DNA of 64,000 nt, from NCBI GenBank assembly GCA_032622095.1, contig CP136064.1, positions 170,072,310 to 170,136,309 on the forward strand. The letters are read 5' to 3'. The DNA is from Siphonodentalium dalli (taxonomy: Eukaryota; Mollusca; Scaphopoda; Gadilida; Siphonodentaliidae). Both the position numbers and the translations under genes were made by a program. Below the pieces are notes generated by a model. It was given only the letters and a program-made list of their open reading frames with translations. It was not told the origin of the DNA and ran no database searches. Below are positions 1-11,404 of this stretch, one piece after another (position 1 is the first letter of the stretch; each line of letters opens with the position of its first letter).

Positions 1-581
1 GAACTAGACACTGCGCTATGGAAAAATACAATTTAATCAGGATTCCATCTACTGATACAGCAAAATAAGATTAACTATGCAGAACTCAGCTGAAAATAAG
101 CAATAAAATGAAAGCACACTTGACCATATGTGACTTGGAAATAAATATATAATAAATAATGGAATAAAATAGACTTTTGACAACGCAAAACAAAATCTTA
201 ACAAATAAATTGAAGGCCAGCCGGGCCAGCTTGAACAATTTCACATTGTTTTCCATGTTAATGTGGATCAGCTTGTAATGTTAATCACAGTAACGAAGAT
301 TTTATCGTCACTGATATCGTGAGCAAAAAAGAAGTGAAATTGGGCTATCCATCCATATTATTCCCAATTATTACGAAGCCTATTACTTCAGGCAGTGGCT
401 ACCAGCCTGCCATTACACGCTATAACATGTTTCCTCAGTTCTGGTTTCTGAGATGCCCCAAGAAGAGTCACACATGTATATCATGGTTATGTTTGGTATT
501 AGCATTATTCTTCAAACTGGGATGAACTGGGATGAACAGTTGTATTTCCACATGTTTTGATAAACAATTTGATTCCAGCAA
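1..581. other. Unassigned AT-rich DNA
   Basis: No coding stretch, RNA gene or repeat boundary that I can support. A 68-codon open frame at 319-525 (plus) has no recognisable motif and looks like chance. Confidence 0.5.
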
Positions 582-720
582 TACAGTAATGCCCTAATTA
601 AACGACTCCATAACCACAGCAGAATAATGGGTAATTTTTCAGGATTTAGTCGGAAATTAAAATTAAATTACCCATTATTCTGCTGTGGTTATGGAGTCGA
701 TTAATTAGGGCATTACTGTA
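582..720. repeat. TA-flanked foldback MITE, copy 1 (short)
   Basis: The two halves are inverted copies of each other. The left end reads TACAGTAATGCCCTAATTAA and the right end is its near-perfect complement. The arms share the internal word CAGCAGAATAATGGGTAA. A TA dinucleotide borders both ends, as expected for Tc1/mariner-type insertion (family inference). The same element occurs at 55056-55271 with a longer loop and as a half copy at 61064-61194. No protein is encoded. Confidence 0.85.
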
Positions 721-1054
721 TATCACATAGCAAATATCAAAATATCAAATAATCTGAAATTTGTTGTACCGGTACCATGTATTCTGTAGAATACTCAAAT
801 GTGATTATGTGACTAGATCATGTGACTATATATTATGAAAATGAATGTTAATAAAAACCTTTGCACTCTGCCTATATATCCCTAGAAATGTGATTATGTT
901 GACACATTTCTTGATTAATGACACATATGATAAATTCAAATAGTATAGTTATCTCATTATGCACTGTTCTATTCAAATATAGCGCAATAAATTATGATAA
1001 TGCAGGATAATCAGCTATTTGGTTGCTCAATTGATAATTTTTCTCAAATTTAAG

Positions 1055-1240
1055 GGGGGTGGGTGTCCAAAACTGACCGGAAAAAACTTCCTGAAACGGA
1101 ATAAAAGGGTGGGTGTCCAAAATTGCCTGGAAAAAAAGGCCAGAAACGGAAGAAATTGGGTGGGTGGGTCCCCTGTGGCCGGAAAAAATTTAAATCATCA
1201 TACGTGCCTGGAAATTTTTTTCGACCCCCCCCCCCCCTGG
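1055..1240. repeat. Degenerate 52-bp tandem repeat ending in a C-run
   Basis: Two and a half units contain GGGTGGGTGTCCAAAA followed by a CCGGAAAAAA-like segment. The last unit runs into an uninterrupted stretch of about 14 C near 1226-1239. A 110-codon plus-strand frame across it is composition-driven and not a gene. It directly abuts the 3' limit of the minus-strand relic at 1262-1870. Confidence 0.7.
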
Positions 1241-1261
1241 TGCAGGGGGATTTTTCCCAAG

Positions 1262-1870
1262 AAATTAATTTTTATTTATTTATCCCAAGAACATGGTGAA
1301 ACAAGATGCATGATATACGGCTTCTGCAGCAACGAGATCGATGCAACTTAGAATCAGTTTCTGAACATTCAATGCTCACGAATCTTCTCTTATTCGGCAA
1401 TGTTCTAAACTAAACTGTGTGTCTAATATGGAGAGTTGCTACTGTTCGTACTTGCCTTTTAACGGGATAACGGGGATCTGATATCGCACCCTTTCCACAT
1501 ATGAAACAGTCTGCTTTGAAATTAAATGGGTCTTGTTTAGACCTCATTTTCTTCGAGAGCGGAACCGTATCCATACACTCAGGATTGACACTGAATGTTA
1601 TTTTCCTATAAGTGAATTCACGCCTACAGTCTTTATGGACCAAGACCTTACCAATGGATGTGGTTATTTGTTGACCCTTTAAATATTCAGATAAGTCGTT
1701 ATATCCTCCTTATCAGAGAAGTCAATCAAAGTCTCCAGTCCTTTTGCCATAACTTTTACTAATGGATTTTCCTTAGCGTCCACATTACATTGACACATAC
1801 TATGAAAGGACAAGACGCACAAGTCCTCTAAAAAGTTGCTGGCCCCAACATACGGGGTTGGTTCTTCCAT
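1262..1870 (-). pseudogene. Relic of a zinc-binding N-terminal domain protein (TE-like expanded family)
   Basis: I recognise this as the N-terminal part of a large uncharacterised protein family expanded in aquatic invertebrates and teleosts. Function is unknown and no enzymatic role should be assumed. It starts at the ATG at 1870 (MEEPTPYVGASNF). Family hallmarks follow in order: KGLETLIDFSDKED, VLVHKDCRREFTYRK, a basic linker, DCFICGKGAISDPRYP, VRTVATLHIR and, near 1335-1270, CIDLVAAEAVYHASCF. The Cys/His-rich pairs probably bind zinc. Three frames must be joined: one shift near 1680, a stop near 1410 and another shift near 1360-1340. No splice sites are needed, so the copy appears intronless. 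It breaks off at a tandem repeat around 1262, well short of family length. Likely a dead, 3'-truncated copy. Confidence 0.65.
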
Positions 1871-2269
1871 CGCCGAACACGCACCAGACCAATCGAGAGA
1901 CTAGTATGATAATAAAAAATCTCAACCAAGAACAATGCAGTTTGAATATACAATAAGCCTTCTGTGTATGTTGGCACCGATAGGTTTCAACAAAAGGCGA
2001 AAAATAAACACAATGTCACGCAAAACACCTATCAACACAACTATATCAATAAATTATTTGACACCACACTTGAAGAAACAACCGCTACGTTATATGTGAT
2101 AGTCATTTTACAAAAATTATTGAACTGATCGTCTTGGACCATTACAGAGCGGTTAACACGTTGAGGGCCGGAAATCAATTAGTAATCCCGCCAGTTTGCC
2201 ACTTCATAATTTGGCTTCTTTGAAGGATGACGTCGCAAATTTAGATGACAGAAACGGCGATAAATAGTA
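1871..2269. other. Unassigned DNA
   Basis: No coding motif or clear repeat was seen between the relic and the hairpin at 2270. Confidence 0.4.
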
Positions 2270-2351
2270 CTACGAGATAATTCGTTGCCGGCACTGGCGG
2301 AAGGAATTTGGGTATTCCCACCACCAGTGCCAACTACGAGTTATCTCGTAG
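2270..2351. repeat. Short hairpin element
   Basis: Inverted arms of about 28 bp (CTACGAGATAATTCGTTGCC and its partner complementary to CTACGAGATAACTCGTAG) flank a short loop containing GGAATACCC-like sequence. It is a MITE-like hairpin with no other copy noticed in the window. Confidence 0.7.
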
Positions 2352-2478
2352 ACACAATTGAGCAACATATATGAAGTGGAACGTAACCCAAAACAAGTTA
2401 TTTTGGTGGTAAGCATATTTATGGAGGTGTGGGTGTCCTTGTGGTGGTTACAGCTCGTTATAGTTATATTAGGGCTCG

Positions 2479-2790
2479 ATGCACAATGGAGCAAGTTACT
2501 TATATATGAGTGCAACTGTAACTGATAGTTTGAATTCTTCTCCAAGTTTTATTACACCTATCATTCAAGAAATCAATCAGACTGATGTTATGGATGTCAT
2601 GGAAGCTGTCGATCGTCACGAATAATTTTCGGCTACTGAACTTCCCGTCATGGTTAGTGAGATACAGGTCAATGTAAATGCTTTTCCAAGTTTTGGTTGC
2701 CGTTTTCCCTTCAACATTAACTTTGGTGGGGCAACAATTAACAACGTAAATGTATATTGCGCGTCAACGAAGAACGAACACGAAGAGTAA
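2479..2790 (+). other. Coding-like stretch with one internal stop, unrecognised
   Basis: One frame starts at an ATG at 2479 (MHNGASYLYMSATVTDSL), is broken by a single TAA at 2623 and continues to a TAA at 2788. The downstream part reads like a folded protein (VNAFPSFGCRFPFNINFGG, then TINNVNVYC) rather than chance sequence. I do not recognise a family. It could be a decayed exon or a chance frame. Confidence 0.3.
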
Positions 2791-2956
2791 CCATATCAAG
2801 AGGAAAGTTATTATAAAAGTTGTTATAACGTCGCATATAATTGGTATATAAAGGTACTTTTCTGTGTAATCTGATATTATTTTTTAAGCAGCACCTACGC
2901 GAAAGTACGACCTCCTAATTTATCTTATAATGGCCCGGGCCATCTAATTAATAAGG

Positions 2957-3095
2957 TTATTACTTGGTTTGATTGATATCGGCCGAGATATCAGCCCTCG
3001 GTAACTTCACATCAGCCTTCGACCTTCGGTCTCAGGCTGATATGAAGTTACCTCTGGCTGATATCTCGGCCGATATCAATAAAACCAAGTAATAA
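2957..3095. repeat. Foldback (MITE-like) hairpin
   Basis: Two inverted arms of about 62 bp begin TTATTACTTGGTTT and contain GATATCGGCCGAGATATC, itself palindromic. They meet at a short loop near 3023-3033. Arm identity is high, with a few substitutions. The element lies immediately beside the truncated end of the LINE fragment at 3117. Confidence 0.85.
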
Positions 3096-3116
3096 CTTCT
3101 AAATACAAAGGGGGTG

Positions 3117-4033
3117 GCTTAGCTATGATGCTGTTCTCTTAATAATCGTGCTGGTATTCGATCCGGTCCCGGACTTTTGTTGACATTTAGACAGCGTAGT
3201 TTCTGCTCTATGGATGTTGGTGTTATCTGCAAGTCGACTATATCGCTAGATTTAACTGGCAGCTTCATGTTTGGCATGTTACCTTTATCTTCCTTGGTAA
3301 AGACTGATGCGAAAAATGTATTCAGGACGTCTGCCTTTTCTTGGTCTTTAGTAACCAATGGTTCGCCTTCGTTTTGTTTAAGGTCCGAGCTTCCATGCCT
3401 GACCTTCGTTTTACTCTGTACTTATCTCCAGAAAGCCTTCGGGTTGTATTTGCCCTCTTTGGATATTTTATTTTCAAAAGTTTGTTTGGCAGCTTTCAGA
3501 TGTTTGTTAGCTAATCCTCGAAGTTTCTTGTATTCTTGATATGCAGTGGCGTTACATGTTCGCTTATATCGCTTGTATGCCGACCTCTTCTGGCGAATGA
3601 TTGTAAGTACATCTTTATTTGCCCATGGACATCTGTCCTTCTTGTAGTTACCCACCCTTCCTTTCGGTATAAACTGTCGTTGGAGTGCTTCAATTGTTTC
3701 GTGGAACACATCCCAAGTGAGCTGAAATTCACATGTTGACAATCGTGTCCAGTCTTCCTCGTCTAGTGCGTTTCGGATACTGTCATAGTCACCTTTATTG
3801 TAGATGTATTTCAATTGTTCAGTTGGTGGCGAAGGTTCAATAATCCCATATTCTACTTGTATCTCTAAGACATCGTGGGCGCTTAATCCTAGTGGACTTT
3901 GATGTTCAATATTTGTTATTATATCCTGATTGTTCGTCAACACCAGGTCCAGGATGTTTGATGTTTGTCCTGGTCTGTGTCGGGTTGGTTTCTCTACATT
4001 CTCATGGAGGAAGTTATTGCGTATGCACTAGAG
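3117..4033 (-). pseudogene. LINE fragment: end of endonuclease, linker and start of reverse transcriptase (CR1/L2-like)
   Basis: This encodes the middle of a non-LTR retrotransposon ORF2. Reading from high to low coordinate: PGQTSNILDLVLTNN (the segment just before the last endonuclease histidine), the linker with WANKDVLTIIRQKRSAYKRY and NPKAFWR, then TKDQEKADVLNTFFASVF and the first RT block NVNKSPGPDRIPARLLRE. A frame change after KAFWR (near 3422-3358) and a cut just past the first RT block leave no catalytic RT residues. Both ends are truncated. The order of motifs matches the CR1/L2 group, which is familiar from many animals; the clade call is by eye. Confidence 0.8.
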
Positions 4034-4680
4034 AAACATCCGTGCAGAACCCGTAATTGCTACACTTTCCATTGTCCAACACGCTCGGAAAAGGGTACAA
4101 TGTAGTTTTAGGGAAGAATTATTCCGCTTTACTTGAGTTATAAATTATAAAATACCTAGCCCCCAAATGGAGCCGCACAGTATATAATGTGTCTTCCAAA
4201 AACAACTGCTGTTCCCTAATAAAGAGATAATGGTAGAATCAACTCGCGGAACAGATTTCGCAGCCATGTGTGACGTTTGTGTTCGAATATTCAATGTGAT
4301 AAAACACAACGATGTAATATATTAAAGAGCGTTTCATTAAACGGACTTTCATCATGATATAGGAAATACGCTTTCCATTGTCCATAGTTATGTAAATATA
4401 TTATCTGATGACCTTGCAATTATGTAATCGTTCATTATATAAATATATGTACTCAACACTTTTATCTAGATCACTTAGCGCACATACGGAGTCCCGTAGT
4501 CACAATTTTTACCTTCATAAACTAGAGGTGTGACTGTCCCAATGGGACTAAGGATACCCCACGTGTTTTTAAAATATTAAAATGTTTCACATGCCAGTAA
4601 ACATTTAGTTAAAATAATAAAATAACAGTTCCCAGTGCAGGTGGACAACCATAACCCTAATCTTAAACCTATTGAACGAA
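4034..4680. other. Unassigned AT-rich DNA
   Basis: No gene or repeat was recognised. AAAGAGCGTTT near 4325 recurs in other repeats of the window (5615, 9895, 12510, 22208) and may be a remnant of one of them. Confidence 0.4.
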
Positions 4681-5190
4681 ATATGTAGGAATAAAAGCTC
4701 GGACAAAATTATGCATGTTGAAAAAGGGGATTAACTCCACACAAAAAAAGTCGGACAGACACTGGGACAGACGTCATAATCGCAGGTGCACAGGTTCCCA
4801 TGGTATTAAATATCAGTGCCAAGATTAAAAAACATTGACCTAAAAACTAAAAAATGTAGGAATAAAAGCTCGGACAAAATTATGCATTTTGCCCAAAAAA
4901 TTCTATGTCGAAAAAGGGGGATAACTCCTCCAAAAAATGTCGGACAGACGTCATAATCGCAGGTGCACAGGTTCCCATGGTACTAACTATCTGTAAATTA
5001 TATTATACATGTTGTGAAATTGCAGGTTCCCATGGTGGTTGATGTCTGTGCCAAGTTTAACGGAAAATGATGATAAAACGACTGAGAAAAACTCCGGACA
5101 AATTTGTGTCCACGGACGGACGACGGACAGGCCGATTCCAGTATACCCCCCCCCCCCCCAACAACTTCGTTGCGGGGGGGGGGGGGGTAT
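4681..5190. repeat. Tandem repeat (about 170 bp units) ending in a poly-C/poly-G hairpin
   Basis: Two clear units (from about 4682 and 4854) share GTAGGAATAAAAGCTCGGAC and CAGGTGCACAGGTTCCCATG. A third partial unit follows from about 5020 and contains the GGACGGACGACGGACAGG segment. This runs into a C-run of about 14, the loop AACAACTTCGTTGC and a G-run of about 14. Repeats with a GTCCGTCCGT block beside GTATAC and G/C runs are familiar to me from molluscan and related genomes, which is only a weak taxonomic hint. Confidence 0.75.
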
Positions 5191-6065
5191 AATTACGTCA
5201 GACCGCTGTAGAATTTGTTCCCCATTTGAAGCGGATTTGGATATGTTATACACGTAGGTCTCCTCTTTCTAACGATACCAAATTTAGCTTGTTCAAGATT
5301 TTGTTTCCTATAATTCAGCTCCGATAGCTAGACTAGTTCTGCAATTTGATTGAAAATTGATTGGTCCACATTTCCATCTTCCGTTTTACCTCGTACGATC
5401 TTTCAACGCACGTGGTTCATTACATGTTTATGTCTACGTAATTTGGAAGGAGGTAAATAAGACAGGTTGACAAAATACAAGAACAATTGATATACCGGCA
5501 CCCATCACATATGTCTTTGGGTGTTTGGGGTCTATTGTGCCAGGATGCTCTGAAAACACTTTCCATGGTCACAGCCATTTTCGATCAGTATTCAATTTTT
5601 CGCATAAAAGTTAAAAAACGCTCTTTATTGCTACCATATCAGGAATAGACTTAATACGAAACGCTCTTTTCTTTTACATGCCGTGCCAATGGCTGTTTTT
5701 GTTTTGTTTCGGAAGCGGATATTATTAGGTGCAGATCGGAGCGATAACCACCAAGTGGCTTTAAATTGTTAGCATTTTGATTTCGCATGTTTGAGTTTGA
5801 TTCAGTTCAGTGTATTTTGTATGCTCTGTGGCCAGTTTGCGACTTGTAAATTACCTACATTTGTTATTTTGGTTCACAATCATTAACTCTGGTCTGTTTT
5901 ATGTGACAGGAACTGAATTGCTCTTGTTAACTACTGTAACTGTTGCAGGTAAGCTGAACTATCTGGAGTAGTGTGAATGTTTGGGCCTATCTGGGCTTTG
6001 ATATATTTTACTTCCGATTGGTTGATGTATAGTTAGCAGACTGTGGTGTTACCGGTACCCTAAAT
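5191..6065. other. Unassigned DNA
   Basis: No coding motif. Sequence at 5612-5680 (ACGCTCTTTATTGC, then ATATCAGGAATAGAC) resembles the interior of the TTAA-flanked element at 9671-10172, suggesting an old fragment of it. Confidence 0.4.
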
Positions 6066-8097
6066 ATTGAAACCTTGGGTTTCACAACATAACTCAGCTT
6101 ATATAAAAACAAAAGAGAAAGGCATATCGAACATTCAGAAATAACGGCCGAAAAACAGACTACGACGAATATAGAATAATGAGGAACAAAGTCACTGACA
6201 GAAAACGGGGTGCCAAGAAACAATTCGAACGAAAATTAGTAAAAGAAATTAAACAAAATCCAAAAGCGTTTTGGAACTACGTTCAGAGTAAAACTACAGT
6301 AAATCATAACATTCCAGTTCTCATAGTTCCTCGCAACAAACTATAACCGATAACAAGCTATATCCCTCAACACATTTGTTTCAGCAGTGTGTTTACAGAT
6401 TTGGATTTATCAAATATTCCAGACACAACGGCGTTTATCTTCCCGATATAATACTGCAGTAGAACAAAAACTCGCGCGACTAAATCCAAATAAAAGCCCA
6501 GGTCCAGATGGAATTGATAATAGAATATTGAAAGAATGTTCCCACGAACTTGCCATCCCTCTGCAACATGTCCATATCTGAAGGAACACTACCTAAAATA
6601 TGGAAAACCGCAAATATAACACCGTTATTCATGAAAGGCATGCAATAAAAAAAAAAAACCCTGGAAATTACAGACCTATCAGTTTAACTTCGGTTCTGTG
6701 TAAAATTCTCGAGTCTTTTATTAGAGACTCAATAGTAAAACACATGAATGACTACACTCTATTCAGGGAGCAACAACACGGTTTCCGATCAAAAAGGAAC
6801 TGTCATGTGTACACAAATGTTAGAATATCTTGAAGACGTCACTCGAAATCATTCTTAACGAAACCGTTGATTCAATTTACTTGGACTTTCGTAAAGCGTT
6901 CGATTTTGTGCCTCACGTCCGGTTGGAACTTAAACTTCGATGCTAGGGAATTTCCAGTGGATTTATAAAATGGATCCAACTTCTTAGTATAGCGTTATCA
7001 ACGCGTGATCATTCAGGTGAAGCTTCGTCATACTTGGAGGTTAAAAGTGGTGTTCCCAAGGGAATGTGTTCGGACCAATACTTTTTCTCCTATATACCAA
7101 TGATCTACCTGAAAACCTTGAATGTGACTACAAATTTTGCCGACGACACGAAAATATATGGTTCGCCCGATAAAATTGATATACAGGCATCTGTCGACAA
7201 AGTTTGTAAATGGCCGAACGATTGGCAAGTGAGGTTTAATTCTGAAAATATTCATATTATTCACTTCTGGCATAATATTACGATAAACGCATACTACATG
7301 ACTAATACTGAAGCGAGGCCTGCGATATTGAGATCAATATTTGAGAAAGACCTCGGGATATATATATATATAGACGAAACCCTCAATTTCGATCTACAAA
7401 TTAACGAGTCAGTCAAGAAAGCCAACCGCATTTTATACATAATCAAGCGAACTTTCGATTATAAAGAGAAATACAATGACAATGCTGATAAAAACATTAA
7501 TACGGCTCATTTTGGAATACGGAAACGTCGTTAGAAGTATACATCAATATAAACATTCGTGAGCAATAGAATCTGTCCAAAGGCGAACTACCAAAATGAT
7601 AGCTAAATTCTGGAGTCTATCATATCAAATATGTATTGTGAAATGTGGCCTCATGTCTCTCAGATATAGGCGAAATCGGGGAGATATGATAGAAGTGTAC
7701 AAGCTAACACACGGTTTCTGCAACATAGACAGATGTGTTTTTTGAAGACACACTCCAGTGTGTTTTTTTAAGACACACTCCACAAAGGAACACGTGGACA
7801 CAAACATAAGATGCAAAAGAACATAATTGTCAATGATGTGCGAAAATATTTCTTTTCCCAGAAAATGATTACAAACTGGAATAGTTTATCAGATTACATT
7901 GTTTCCACTGAATCGGTTCATCAGTTCAAGGAGCTATTCGATAACAACTGTTATAACGAGCGGTATATGTGCGACTAAACGTCATGGATAACTTTAAAAC
8001 TGAATTAATTCATTTACGTTATTCTATACATGTATGCTATTATGTGAAAGGGGTAAAAGTCATGGCGACTTACTCCCCAAACATTGATGATGATGAT
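6066..8097 (+). pseudogene. Decayed CR1/L2-like LINE, 5'-truncated, with 3' tail
   Basis: ORF2 of a non-LTR retrotransposon, readable in pieces across many frameshifts. The linker KRKAYRTFRNNGRKTDYDEY and NPKAFWNYVQSKT lies at about 6110-6290. RT blocks follow: LNPNKSPGPDGIDNRILKE (6480), NPGNYRPISLTSVLCKILES (6660), REQQHGFRS (6765), LDFRKAFDFVPH (decayed, 6880), SGVPKG (7045) and the catalytic NFADDTKIYG (7135). The thumb has EKDLGIYIY, and the C-terminal part has AIESVQRRTTKMIAKFWSLS and a terminal WNSLSDYIVSTESVHQFK near 7880-7975. The 3' UTR ends at an (ATG)n tail near 8085-8097, usual for this group. The endonuclease domain is absent. Non-functional. Confidence 0.85.
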
Positions 8098-8273
8098 GAA
8101 GACATGTCGTGGCAGCGCTTGCATCAAGTGTGATCACATCGCATGGTCGCAACCACCACTAGACTATTCTGGTCCAGAAGTTCCTGAACAGAGAAAACTG
8201 AGAGGGGCATCTCTTCTTGATGACAAATCTGAGGCGTCGTTACACTGTCGAGACGCCCCCTTCGGCCTTGGTA

Positions 8274-8640
8274 AGGCCAAATTCACATTTATTAATAATT
8301 GAGCTGAAGCGCAATCTAATTGTACTGAAACGCAATCGAAATGCGCTGAAACGTAATTGATTCATATCAATTGGGCAATTATTGTTACAAGCTTACACAC
8401 CCTGAGTAAACAGGTAGATTATTCTATATCACCAATCCATAATCGTATGTGACACCCAATAACTGCGCTTTTAAACAGCGCAATTATTTATAAAATGTGA
8501 ATTTGGTCTACCATACAATTGGATTGTTTCATTAATTTATGGAAAGATAATTGCGATAATTAAACTTTTGTTCTTCAGCGAATTGAAACGAGCTAAAGCT
8601 GAATTAAATTAATTAATTGCGCTGATGAGCAATTAGGCCT
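8274..8640. repeat. Foldback element with GCGCTT/AAGCGC palindromes
   Basis: Ends at 8274 (AGGCCAAATTCACATTTATT) and about 8509 (complement of GACCAAATTCACATTTTAT) form terminal inverted repeats. The interior is built from short words such as GAGCTGAAGCGCAAT and CAGCGCAATT. Similar words continue to 8640. The same end sequence (AAATGTAAATTTGGCC) closes the palindrome cluster at 61709-61880, so both are probably one family. Confidence 0.65.
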
Positions 8641-9670
8641 AGGCCTATACATATCGTGATGCTGTGTGTGTGGTCGTGTGATTGGTAATACATGCATCCC
8701 GTGCCCGATAAGCTACCTCGTTTATAATCGGATTAACATAAATTCCATTTCGATTTACATAATCCCGACCAACATTATAAGGAACAATAAATATGCCGAT
8801 GATCTGTTCAGCCAACATATCCTCATGCAAATAGGTTCACAATCGACCAATAATATCCACATAGGTTCATTTGATTCTGAAATAAACCCGTTTAGCAATA
8901 CATGTTATTTAGTAATTTCCCCCCAGGGGCCTGTGGATGTCATGACATTAATTTAAATACTAAAACAGAAAGATCCACAAGAAACTAAGCCTGGTTTGAT
9001 AGTATTACAAACATTCTACTCAACTTAAAAATTTAAAAGACAGTGGTTGATTCTTATGCAAATATGATTTGTAAAGTTGTTCCAACAATAAGCTCAGACT
9101 GGAAACAGGTATACTCTGCAAGTGGAAATATTCGTGATATAGAAACTGGTCTCAGATCTGGTTATCTAGCCAGTCAATAAAACATTTAACGTGCGTATAT
9201 CTGATGTTGAAGAACATATGGTCTATGTTTTTGTTCTTTTCAAGTCAATTACAAATAAGGTGAACAAGTAAACATTGACAATAAAATGCCTTGTCTTGCG
9301 TGTCGACTGCGTGATTCTTCTCGACCAAATGGTACTGAAATAAACATATCACCATTTGGCTCTTAATGGCGCTTCCACATCTTTTATCGATGATTAAAGC
9401 AGGATAGAATTCTTTGAAAAACAATTGACAATATGATTTCGTAATCAATCCCAACTAAATATAATTCCTTCAATTTCTCGCCCGTGTACGCGAGGAATAT
9501 GTTTTCACCCGTCCCTGTGTGTTATTGTCTTGATAAGAAACGCAAAATGAGTGTTTATGTTTTAGTATTTGATAATTGTGTAATGATACAAGCGGGTGCC
9601 ATTGTCCCTGTTCCTTTATTGTAAGGCTCATAAGTTTCTTTGTTGGGAAAGAAACAAATACGTTAGACAG
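8641..9670. other. Unassigned DNA
   Basis: Several open frames of 60-96 codons have no family motif. Nothing here can be supported as a gene. Confidence 0.4.
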
Positions 9671-10172
9671 TTAAAGGCACGGGAGGCCTTAGTTGTCGAA
9701 AATATTCATATTTGTTCCAATCACCGTAAACAGAACAAAATTAAAACGCATACAGTTTCGTTCATATATACCATGACCATCGCGTAAACAGCATGCTATC
9801 ATAAAGACTTACTATATTTTACCTAAGCAAGAGCCTGATTGTGTTACAGAAGACAGCACAGTGTTACTGGCTAATCACACACAAATGATATAAACGCTCT
9901 TTATTAGTTCCATATCAGGAATTCAACAACAAAGAACGCTCTTTATGTTTACCATCATAATATAAACAAACACCAGGAAAGTAACTTGTAATGCTTTTGT
10001 TTACATAACAATGGTCAAATATATGACAATAACATATTGTTTATGCGATATTTCTTATTTGTATACGGACAAATTCTGTCTACATTTTAATATTCTTTCT
10101 GTTTGTGGCGGTTTTTGACCGGTGGAAATATTTTCACAGCATACCCACCGCCTAGGCCTCCCGTCCCTTTAA
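9671..10172. mobile_element. TTAA-flanked non-autonomous element, copy 1
   Basis: A 502-bp unit bounded on both sides by TTAA, with inverted ends AGGCACGGGAGGCC and AGGGACGGGAGGCC. A TTAA target duplication is typical of piggyBac and Kolobok transposons (established); assignment to either is inference. The interior is non-coding and contains ACGCTCTTTATTAGTTCCAT. The near-identical copy 2 lies at 12285-12786. Confidence 0.8.
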
Positions 10173-10403
10173 TACAATATTCAATGTGTTTTTTCAGTAA
10201 TTTCAGTCAACTAGCTTCTGTCATGGTACTTGTGTAAAACAGGTTTGGTCCGAGCCTCATGTTGCATTTACAACTAAAATATCTTTATACCTAAACTGAC
10301 AATTTCCCCTTATGTGCATGTTCTTCAATGGCTATCCTGTTTGTGCATTTCTGCACTTTGGTTGAACATTTATCCACATCTTCATTATACCCCAGATAGC
10401 AAT

Positions 10404-10960
10404 AGTATGTTGGCATTACGTTGGTCCGACGTTCATTTTCCAACCGTGGTTTTCCAACACATTGCCAACGTAATGCCAACTATAATGCTGCAATAGTTGA
10501 CATTGGGGATTCCCGTATGGTTCAAGTCCATATCTATGCTTTCCAAGTGTCCCATGTCATCAGCATATTGGTAGGCTATAGCTTGCACCATTGATCATAT
10601 GATTAACTCTCAACTTTTCAGAAGAGGGTGTTATTGTTGGCAGATGGTTGGCAAAACAACGTTGGACCAACGTTTGAACGCCAAACGCTTTGCCAACCGT
10701 GATTTTTACAATGATTTACCAACGCAATGCCAACTAAATTGCTAAAAGAAATTATGATTCAATTCGATTTCTATGTTTTTCAAGCACCTATATATCTGTC
10801 ATGTTGTCAACGTATTGATACGAACAATTGCTTTTCAATTGATCACATTTTAACTTTCAAACATTTCAGGGGATTCAGTTAATGTTGGCAGATGGTTGGC
10901 AAAGCGACGTTGGGCCAACTTTGGAATGTCAACGTTTTGCCAACCGTGAATAGTACCAAT
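10404..10960. repeat. Tandem repeat of about 240 bp rich in TTGGCA/TGCCAA words
   Basis: Two and a half degenerate units, each with a palindromic block of GTTGGCAGATGGTTGGCAAA, ACGTTGGACCAACGTT and TTTGCCAACCGTGA. Blocks lie at about 10404-10480, 10638-10735 and 10884-10950. Open frames here are by-products of the repeats. Confidence 0.7.
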
Positions 10961-10992
10961 GTTAGTTGGAATTGTTTGTGTATAAATAAATG

Positions 10993-11085
10993 GGCGAATC
11001 GCGTATATAATAGAATGCATTGGCAGAGTTTTAGAAAAATATTAGGAAGCTCCAGTCATGAAAGGGTTAAATCAGCAGCTATATA
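10993..11085. repeat. Dispersed repeat (TGCATTGGCA family), copy 1
   Basis: Contains AGAATGCATTGGCAGAG, GAAGCTCCAGTCATGAAAGG and GTTAAAT. The same words in the same order occur at 21925-22062, 29455-29600 and 55845-56035, with partial copies at 21488-21562 and 44575-44650. Confidence 0.6.
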
Positions 11086-11404
11086 ATGTTAACTATGGAA
11101 TCAAAATCAAACGAAATTATTAAAATAATCCCAGCCCAAAAGCAGGTTATACTCCGCACCTGTGTTGCATGAAATCACCCTATCTATACAGCTTCTTTCG
11201 TAATGTAACTATAGTTCTTCCTCCAGTCAATATATCCATTCTATGATAACAATACAGGACAATAGTTGTATAACACTTTAATGTCATTGCGAGCATTATA
11301 GAAGCTGCTGCTGGTTCCACACCAATTTCTTGATTTAAGTATGTTTGATGGAGGTGTTGGATCAAGTAATAAATTGAATCTTCAACGTCCCAGTTTATAG
11401 CCAA

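Noticed and set aside
1019-1351. A 110-codon plus-strand frame
   Set aside because: It spans a tandem repeat and a C-run, has no motif, and lies opposite the genuine minus-strand relic.
3177-3739. Plus-strand frames of 67-120 codons
   Set aside because: They are antisense shadows of the minus-strand LINE fragment.
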